Part shown: positions 28,301 through 34,900 of the stretch, piece by piece
How positions within the stretch are numbered: position 1 is the first letter of the stretch
Layout of the letters: every line of letters starts with the position of its first letter
Assembly (NCBI GenBank): GCA_029261995.1
Contig: JAJDAF010000067.1
Span: 27,184 to 91,183 of the forward strand
Direction: 5' to 3'
Length of the DNA: 64,000 nucleotides
From: Candidatus Zhuqueibacterota bacterium
Lineage (GTDB): Bacteria; Zhuqueibacterota; Zhuqueibacteria; Oceanimicrobiales; Oceanimicrobiaceae
Translations under genes and position numbers: made by a program
The notes under the pieces: model-generated
Told to the model about the DNA's origin: nothing
Seen by the model: the letters and a program-made list of their open reading frames with translations, nothing else
The model's database searches: none

Positions 28301-28626
28301 GCGAGTTTCTCGCAGCGGCGACCGGCAACCTCGATCTGATTCCTGAGATTTTTGAACTGGCGCAAAATTTCCCAAATCCCTTCAACCCGACAACTTCTAT
28401 ACGATTCGGCCTGCCCTCGGAAAGCCAGACCACAATTCAGGTCTACGATCTATTGGGTCGTCGGGTCAGAACTCTCCTGGCAAATGAGTTGCTTCAGGCT
28501 GGTTTCCATCTGGCGTTCTGGGATGGCCGGGACGACAATTCTCAGCCGGTTGCCAGTGGCGTCTACGTCTACCGCATCGTCGCCGGCACTTTCTCACAAG
28601 CTCGAAAAATGGTTTTGGTCAAGTAG
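25318..28626 (+). CDS. Large secreted repeat protein with C-terminal sorting domain
   Basis: The 1,102-residue protein has a signal peptide (CTLIFLLLSYGSTLHAQ). Residues about 25-465 are six to eight propeller-like repeats with the core [IV][IV][AV]W[EQR]D.R....DI[YF]A (for example AWRDTRFNGSDIFAGRLD, TWQDSRAQGFGDIYAQ, AWEDNRLSTESDIYGQ, AWQDFRSGVDFDIYSQ). A Ser/Thr-rich Kre9/KNH-like Ig domain follows near 480-560 (ITWSFRGEIDSVSIELSRNGG), then beta domains, and a C-terminal sorting module from about 1015 (LAQNFPNPFNPTTSIRFGLP, LLGRRVRTLL, FWDGRDDN, SGVYVYRIVAG, KMVLVK). It is likely a surface protein. The pseudoprotease gene follows after 15 bp. Confidence 0.85.
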   Translation: MKIQSSACTLIFLLLSYGSTLHAQWSDNATENDTIVVGLGNQTAPVIISDGSGGIIVAWRDTRFNGSDIFAGRLDKSGNLPWQDSGVPVATAREDQEAPDMVSNGHGGAYITWQDSRAQGFGDIYAQEIEHLDGLARWQENGRIVQESSIRPSIIQDSIFGTIIASYATVVARALITVNRLGTNGDPDLALTNKLPSEDASVASTSSRQELISDSNGGAILAWADVRSGAGTELYAARLDQNGETPWPGGEVKLAATITSDTRPAIVADDEGGVIIVWISPEQPGSTNDLVRAQRLNAQGQAQWLAAGVVVSSVAASKRNVRIARTDEGVFVVVWEDLSTGPDRDIAAQRITSLGNVQGPLIDVVSETGAQSNPVVLANNRGGLLVAWEDNRLSTESDIYGQLIDASGGLTWGEGGMAVSTAANIQTKPVLTHDGLGGAVIAWQDFRSGVDFDIYSQRVSQSGALGEFRTITTTSPSATTSWEVGGTQLITWSFRGEIDSVSIELSRNGGASYFPADIVTEGAANTGSFSFVVSGDPSNNCRLRIRAVNNEHIQNLSPIFVIAPAASPSLQTNGVEQAVLDSALQVTAVSTDFSGIEEVTLLYQEGGVQTFVSTTMSRFGQDEFAATIPAASVSVRGLRYYISSMDSIGLETSSDTFNVAVAFESGTQIRLIASGSELTDYRMISAPNLLTQTVLDSIFATSGFGAYDTTSWRVFQYRDTSYVERDSLNALSFRFEPGEAFWLISESSHTIDFGAGVSQTANANHGITLHSGWNQIANPFAFPIAWEDILVASGDPNLSLPSTWRDSYVSPQQLDPFEGYFVHFFGDGDMTLVFPPIAFGESGSLAKGSVGPDWQIQISAQCGTARDNENYAGVDARASVEWDRLDQPEPPPFGDFVSVNFPHKGWSRFGMDYSSDYRPVLEDGQVWEFQVRTNQKNTQAVLSFSGLADVPPNINVLLLDERLHVRQDLRENPYYRFPTGSHGTAKALKLLVGDSEFLAAATGNLDLIPEIFELAQNFPNPFNPTTSIRFGLPSESQTTIQVYDLLGRRVRTLLANELLQAGFHLAFWDGRDDNSQPVASGVYVYRIVAGTFSQARKMVLVK

Positions 28627-28641
28627 TAACCGGAGTTCCAA

Positions 28642-29520
28642 ATGCTTACAACACGATTGCTGACATCCCTTTTCTGCCTGCTGGCCGGGTTCTCATTTTT
28701 GCAGGCACAGGAGGATACCAAATCTTCCATGGACGAACATGTCCTGACGCAGGAAGGTTATGATATGACTGCCCCCGCCATCGTAAAAATCGTTTCTGAT
28801 GCGGGCAGCAAGATCGGCACGGGCGCACTGGTTGGCGTCACCATCGATCCTAAAAATGAGACAAAGATCGGTTTCATTCTGACTTCCTACAGTATGGTAG
28901 CCGGGCGCGACAAGGTCGCCGTGATTTTGAAGAATCATTCGGACGCATTGCTTGGCCATGTCGTTGAGAAATGGATTGACTTCGATTTGGACATCGCGAT
29001 TGTTGCTGTGCGCGGGTTCCCGGATGGTCAGCCTACCGTGACTTTCGGCTCAACTAAGAAGAAAGATGATGGCGATGTCCTGACCACGCTCATGCACACC
29101 GACGCCAGTGACTGGATTCCGGTACCGGTTGAATTGAAGAGTGCGGATGCGACTCATCTGACTTTTTCCGTCATCGACCGCATGGGCCTGGAAGGAACGC
29201 CCGTTGTCAGGGACGACGGCGCCATGGCCGCGCTCTTTGTCAGCGACCAAACACTGGGCGCTGGCGATATCCCGCTGGCCTCGGCCGTCAAGACAGGTGT
29301 TGTGAAGCCGCTGCTTAAAGAGTGGTTTAAGCCAATCAAGCTCGAACAAAAATGGCAGGACAAACGTGGTGGCGGAATTGCCACCTGGATGTGGGCCGTT
29401 GGTGGCGGTGTGCTCGGTGGCTCGGTCGCGACTGTTCTCGCTCTCTCCGGTGGAGACGATCCTGGTACCTCCCGTGGTTTGCCGGGTCCTCCCGCGCCGC
29501 CGCCTGGTGGCAGCCAGTAA
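28642..29520 (+). CDS. Trypsin-fold pseudoprotease with C-terminal membrane anchor
   Basis: The 292-residue protein has a signal peptide (LLTSLFCLLAGFSFLQAQ) and a DegP/trypsin-like domain (GTGALVGV near 59; FILTSYSMVAG near 79; DLDIAIVAV near 115; DRMGLEGTPVV near 179). Compared with active proteases, the His of the TxxHV motif is Ser84 and the Ser of GNSGGP is Glu184 (GLEGTP); only Asp117 remains, so it should be inactive. A hydrophobic helix (TWMWAVGGGVLGGSVATVLAL, 249-269) and a Pro/Gly tail (GLPGPPAPPPGG) follow. It probably serves as a binding or scaffold protein. It lies 15 bp after the sorting-domain protein gene, in the same operon. Confidence 0.75.
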   Translation: MLTTRLLTSLFCLLAGFSFLQAQEDTKSSMDEHVLTQEGYDMTAPAIVKIVSDAGSKIGTGALVGVTIDPKNETKIGFILTSYSMVAGRDKVAVILKNHSDALLGHVVEKWIDFDLDIAIVAVRGFPDGQPTVTFGSTKKKDDGDVLTTLMHTDASDWIPVPVELKSADATHLTFSVIDRMGLEGTPVVRDDGAMAALFVSDQTLGAGDIPLASAVKTGVVKPLLKEWFKPIKLEQKWQDKRGGGIATWMWAVGGGVLGGSVATVLALSGGDDPGTSRGLPGPPAPPPGGSQ

Positions 29521-29635
29521 GCTGATGAGAGCGCATCCAAACGTGATTTGCTGGCATTATTAGGGCATTGCATAGAATTCTCTCCTGAGACGGCGGACTG
29601 TTTGGAGGCGCTCGCAGTCCTGCCGCTGCCCCGTC

Positions 29636-29664
29636 TTGACCTTTGTCGCGTCTTTTTGTAGATT
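29636..29664 (+). promoter_or_regulatory. Candidate promoter for the EEP-family gene
   Basis: TTGACC (29636-29641) and TAGATT (29659-29664) are separated by 17 bases, 33 bases before ATG 29697. Read by eye; a good but not perfect match. Confidence 0.5.
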
Positions 29665-29696
29665 CCACCATTCTCAATCTTCAAATCACAGGCAAG

Positions 29697-30860
29697 ATGA
29701 AGTTCCCCTTACCTCATTGGTGGAGTTGTTTGCGCGTTGACACAGGGAGTCTGAACCGGACCCTACTCCTGGGGCTGCTCGCGTTTTCTTCCGGTTGCTC
29801 CAGCGATACCCCGCATCGAATCTCACCCGCAGCCCAACCCTCGCTCCGCATTCTGACCATCAATGTCTGGTCTGGCCTTGATTATGAAGGCACGCTGTGG
29901 ATGGGAGAATATGAAAGCACAACTGTGCGGCGCCGACGCTACCATGCGCTGATTGAACAGATCAATCATCTGCAGCCGGATATAATCGGCGTGCAAGAAG
30001 CCAACAAGCTACCGGATTATGCCGACAGGCTTGCGCAGGACCTCGGTTTTGAGGTCAACTACCATGTTGGCGTCGGTGGCGTGCGACTCGGCAAAGTCGG
30101 CCTGCCGTGGAATTTACGTGAGGGCGATGCCATTCTTACCCGGCCCTCGCTGCAGGCGGAGTTTGCTGGCCGTCAGCGACTCTCCGGCGGCCACGTCGGC
30201 AGTTTCTTCACCTTTCATTTCTCGGATGCAACACAAATCCTGGCCGTAAAAGTCGTCAATCGCGGCAAGCCCATTTTTGTCTTTGCGACCCATTGGCACG
30301 CCTCCGTTTTAGAAACTGACCAGGTGCTGAACCGTTTGCAGCAGGCGCTTTCCTCCGGAGAAATTGTCCAGCCAGAACACGATGAGATCGTTTCCAGGCT
30401 TGCGGCGGGCCAGGCGTGGCGCAGGTCGGAATCTGAGCAAACCCTTGAGTTTATTAAAGAGATTGCCGGGCAGCAACCCTACATTTTGCTCGGAGATTTC
30501 AATGCGACTGAGGATTCAGAAGAGGTCGCTTTGCTGCGCCGTGCGGGTGCGGTCGATGCTTTTCGGCTCTGCAATCCGGATTCGGCCGGCTACACCTGGG
30601 CCGCCAGCTCAAACTTGAACATTCGCCAGCACTACCTGAAACAGCCCGAAGAAAACCAACCGCCAGATTTTTTCACTGCACTAAAGCGCCTGCACGAAGC
30701 GACTCCGAAGCGCATCGATTACATCTTCGCGGGCCCCTGCGACCTTCTGCAAGAATTCGGAATTTCGATTGTGAGCAGCAAAGTGGTGATGAATCAGGTC
30801 GTCGAAGGCGTGCACGCCAGCGACCACTTTGGTGTTTTTGCGGAATTGCGGTTTGAGTAG
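29697..30860 (+). CDS. Endonuclease/exonuclease/phosphatase-family lipoprotein
   Basis: From ATG 29697 the protein has 387 residues with a lipoprotein signal (LLLGLLAFSSGCSSD). Motifs of the EEP superfamily (DNase I, sphingomyelinase and phosphoinositide phosphatase relatives) are visible: LTINVWSG near 42, IIGVQEANK with the metal-binding Glu near 97, FATHWHAS near 198, LLGDFNATEDSEE with Asp and Asn near 262, and the C-terminal SDHFGVFAEL. An open frame begins earlier at TTG 29643 but lacks a signal. The substrate (nucleic acid, phospholipid or other phosphodiester) cannot be told from sequence. It has its own promoter candidate. Confidence 0.85.
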   Translation: MKFPLPHWWSCLRVDTGSLNRTLLLGLLAFSSGCSSDTPHRISPAAQPSLRILTINVWSGLDYEGTLWMGEYESTTVRRRRYHALIEQINHLQPDIIGVQEANKLPDYADRLAQDLGFEVNYHVGVGGVRLGKVGLPWNLREGDAILTRPSLQAEFAGRQRLSGGHVGSFFTFHFSDATQILAVKVVNRGKPIFVFATHWHASVLETDQVLNRLQQALSSGEIVQPEHDEIVSRLAAGQAWRRSESEQTLEFIKEIAGQQPYILLGDFNATEDSEEVALLRRAGAVDAFRLCNPDSAGYTWAASSNLNIRQHYLKQPEENQPPDFFTALKRLHEATPKRIDYIFAGPCDLLQEFGISIVSSKVVMNQVVEGVHASDHFGVFAELRFE

Positions 30861-31010
30861 TTGTGCGCGGTTTCTCCCTTTGAAGGGAGACAAATTTTCG
30901 CTTGTCAGAGCGAAATCAGAGGGATGTTAATCCCCTGCGGCCAGAGCACCTACGAATTTCGGATCAAAGTCTCTCCAGGCTAGTGTCACGATTTCTAATT
31001 TTCCGAACAA

Positions 31011-31075
31011 AACTCTGACAGGGTTTCGCCCCTTTTTTATGCCTGAAACGGTTAACATCAAACCCTGTCAGAGTT
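31011..31075. repeat. 16-bp perfect inverted repeat (REP/MITE-like)
   Basis: AACTCTGACAGGGTTT (31011-31026) and AAACCCTGTCAGAGTT (31060-31075) are exact inverse complements separated by 33 bases. It lies between convergent genes (30860 and 31098), where it could end transcription from both sides. The sequence has the look of a dispersed palindromic element rather than a one-off hairpin. Confidence 0.6.
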
Positions 31076-31097
31076 CGCTTATTTGGAAATCATCACA

Positions 31098-31808
31098 CTA
31101 GGCCTGCGAGTCTCCGAAATCCTCCAACTCCCCCGGCGTCTTAATTAGTCGTTCCTTTAGCAATACGCCCAGGCTGGCTCCCCACTTGATGATCAGCAAA
31201 AGCACGCCCGGAAAGATGAACACGGCGGCGAGAAACCACACCGAATTGACATAGTCGCGACCGTAGTAAGCCAGCAGGTAGTAGCGCGGAATGCGTCCGA
31301 GAAAGCCGGAGAACATGAAGAGCGGCTTCGAGTATTTCCGGGTGATGGCGTAGATTCTGAGCGCCTCCGCCGGGATGGGCAGGAAGGAAGTCACGGCCAG
31401 GATGAGAAATTTGTGTTTTTCGAAAAGCGGTGCTGCCTTCTCATAGACCCAGCTGTTTTTGAAATTGGCTATCTTGTTGAACTTAAAAAGAGTGGTGAAA
31501 ACCATGTATTCCGCAAAATAGGCCACCAGAGTAGCCGCGCCACCCACGAATGCGACCAACATGGGGTCTGAGCTTTTTGCTGCTCCGAGTACGATGATAT
31601 TGGCCGGCAGCGGGAAAAATGCCGTGGCCGCGCATATTAGCAGAAAAAAGCCAGTCAGGCTAAACGCCTCGTTGCTATCGGAAATGATTTTCTGATTAAT
31701 CCAATACCAGTAAAGAGCGACGATGATGAGCGCGGGCAGGCTTTTGAGGAGTGCTCGGAAGTTGATTTTGATTTTCTTCACCAAGGAACTTAGTGAAATG
31801 GTTGCCAA
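31098..31808 (-). CDS. VTT-domain (DedA/TMEM41-like) membrane protein
   Basis: The 236-residue protein has about five or six membrane segments and the VTT/SNARE-associated pattern: ATAFFPLPANIIVLGAAKS near 60, then FLPIPAEALRIYAITRKYS near 141 and FLGRIPRYYLLAYYG near 167. Members of this family act as lipid scramblases or transporters; DedA proteins support polyprenyl-phosphate recycling and membrane potential. The Arg residues conserved in DedA occur in the second half (GRIPRYYL). A single gene, convergent with the EEP lipoprotein gene. The lipid handled is unknown. Confidence 0.75.
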   Translation of the reverse strand: MATISLSSLVKKIKINFRALLKSLPALIIVALYWYWINQKIISDSNEAFSLTGFFLLICAATAFFPLPANIIVLGAAKSSDPMLVAFVGGAATLVAYFAEYMVFTTLFKFNKIANFKNSWVYEKAAPLFEKHKFLILAVTSFLPIPAEALRIYAITRKYSKPLFMFSGFLGRIPRYYLLAYYGRDYVNSVWFLAAVFIFPGVLLLIIKWGASLGVLLKERLIKTPGELEDFGDSQA

Positions 31809-31924
31809 TCCGCAAGGGTTTTGCCCTGCGGCCCGCGTGGAAACCGTACCATCCCATCTTTTTTTCTGAGATCAGAGAGAATGCACAGGTCGGGTCACTC
31901 TTCATACGTTGAGGAGATAATCAG

Positions 31925-34900
31925 ATGAAAACCACAATCTGCGCTTTTGTGCTGGCAGCGTCGAGCGCGCTTTTAGGCCAGACCACCTACTATGTTTCCA
32001 ACGCTGGAAACGATGCCAATGCCGGCACATCACCAGGCTCCGCCTGGAAGACCCTGGCAAAAGTCGAGACCATGGCATTTGCGCCTGGCGATGAAGTCCT
32101 TCTACGGCGCGGCGATGTCTGGCATGAGAGCCTGACCGTGCCGCGCAGTCAGATTGTGATCGGTGCTTTTGGTTCGGGCAATCGCCCAAAGATCTCGGGG
32201 GCCGATGTGCTGACCGGTTGGACTCTCGTCACCTCGAACGTCTTTTCCGTAGGGCTGACCGCCAAAGCTGAAGCCGTCTATTTCGACGGTAAGCTGCTGC
32301 GTCCGGACGATGGCGCCAGCTCCAACGTCGAGGTTGGTGAGTGGGACTGGCGCAACAAGATGCTCTACCTGAATGTGGGTGGCGATCCCGCAGGCGGGAC
32401 GGTGGAGGCCTCGGTTCGGCTGTTCGGCGTCAGTCTTGGCTACGAAGAGGGCCGGAGCAGCGCGGTTAAGGATTCGGTGACGCTACAGGATCTGCACATC
32501 GAAAAATCCTATCTTTGGGGCATTGACGCAGTCGATAGTAAGCATTCCGTGTTGCAGCGGCTCGAGGTTGCACACATCTCGCCCGGACGCATTGCCGGCG
32601 GCAACAGTCCGGTGGGCATCGGGTTGAACCATGGCTCGCAAAACAACCTTGTGCTCGATTGCGAGATTCACGACATCAAGAAAAACTCACGGATGCAGGA
32701 GGGCAGCGCCATCTACGTTGGCACCACGGCCTCCCGCGGGACTCATCTGAGTGAGAACAACCGCATCCGGAACAACCACATTTACAATTGCGCAGTCGGC
32801 ACAAATTTGAAATACTCCGCCGGCAGCGGCCACATCATGGAAGGCAACGACTACCATGATTTTGGCAATCGCGCCATCGAGGCGGTGCGCAACAACACCA
32901 TCCGCTACAACAGATTCCACGACATCAACAACCCGGATGAAAACAAAACAGCCAGCGGAATAGAGTGTTTCTCCGGCAACCGAATCCACCATAATTTGTT
33001 CCACAACGTCGAATACAGCATCGTGGTCATCGGCCCGACCACCGGCATGGAAGCCAGGATGGACGGCGGCGATGACAATCAGATTTTGAACAACACGGTT
33101 GCCGGCGGCACCGTTTTCCTGCAGTTGCTCAACATGCGCGGCGCCAGCACAAAGGGAAATCGTATCCAGAATAATCTGGTGGCCGGCACATTCGCGATGG
33201 TGGAGTTTGCCCGCAGCACCTACACCGACCTGTGCACTTTTGACCACAACTGCTACTACAATCCAACCAAAGTGCGATTTCTCACGGGTTCGGATTTTCG
33301 AACCTTTGACGAGTGGAAGGACCGAATCGGCGGCGGTAGTCAGGAAGCGAACAGCATTTTGCTCGACCCGGCCTTTGTCAATCGTGAATCTGGCGATTTT
33401 GGTCTCAGGGAGAATTCGCCCTGCCTCGACGCCGGCATGCAGGTCAATCTGGAGCGTGACATTCAGGGGCGCGCGTTGCGTGGGATGCCGGATATCGGTG
33501 CTTTCGAACTGTCGTCTGTTCTTGCAACAGGGTCAGAGGAAGACGATGCAGACAGTGATTCATCGCAGGCGCAGGTGGTGCGCGGCGCGGATGGTTTAAC
33601 CTATTCGCAGCGAAGGCAAGCCTGGCGGCGGCAATCTCTTGAGATGCCAAATGATTCGATGCAGGTTGAAGAACGGCTGGAGAATCTCTTCCTCTATCTG
33701 GAAAACGGCATCTACAATTCCGCTGTTGAGACCACCCTGAATCACATGCTGCAGCAGTGGGCGGCCGCCGCCCGTGAGCCGCAGTTGTATGGCATTGTCA
33801 TCGTTCTGAAATACGGCAGCCGCGGCAAGCGCCTGATTTCCGATGAAGTCGAGCGCAAGATTCTGGACCGCTACGAAAGGATGATCGGCGACGGCAATGG
33901 CTTCGGCGGGCTCAACCCGAACAAGAATCTGCTATCCATGGCCGGCATGTATCTTTACTGTCTGCATTTCAATCGGAACATCCAATTTCCGGTCTATGGC
34001 ATGCCTTCTCAGCCAGCCGTCAGCCGCAACCACTACATCGGCGCCTGGGATTCCTTTAGGAGCCGCAATGGCCAGCGCAGCTACAATTTTGACAGCGGGC
34101 CCTACAATGCGCTCAATTTGAGCCGCGACTACCTGCAGTATCGATTTGACGACTGGTATTTGAAGGGCAACTGGGAGTTTGACAGCCAGACCTACCATCT
34201 TCATTTTACCAATGTCGCTGTCGCGCTTGCCGAGATGTCAACTGAACCGGCCATGCGCAACCAGGGCAACATGCTGGCCCAGCTCATGATTCTCGATTTC
34301 GCCATGGACCAGGGACTCTCCAATCTAAGCGGAACCCTTGGCCGCACGGATTACCGCAAGATTACACGAGAAGCGATTTCCACCACCTGTAATTATTTGG
34401 GATTAGGAGAAACTTCGTCGCGCTGGGCACACAATCAAGTGCCGTTCATCTACGATTGGCAGCCGCTGCCCGTGGTCATCGATGCCGCCACAATTCACGA
34501 TGAAGCCGATGACTACTTTCATTTTCACATGGAAAACCATGCCCTCGGCGGCGATGATTCCGGGCGCAAAAATAAGCAGGGAAAGGGCAAATGGAATTTC
34601 GTGACGCCGTTTTACGGACTGGGTTCAAATGTCGGCGCCAAGCGCAGCGGCTGGCTGCTGACGGTCAACTCATCAAGGAAAGAGGGCTCGTTTCTACGCT
34701 TGTGGAGTAACGAGCGTGCTGAGGCGGCGCGTCCAAAGTCGGAAGGCTATTATCTCGGCCGAACGGGACGGCAGTACCGCCGCTGGCTATTTGACAGCTT
34801 CGCCTCTGAGGGCGGCGCCGCAAGCCCCAGAATCCTGGAGAAATCCAATGACCCCTCATCCTGGGATGCGAAGGATGAGAAGCAGGGCGTGCTGTTCCGG

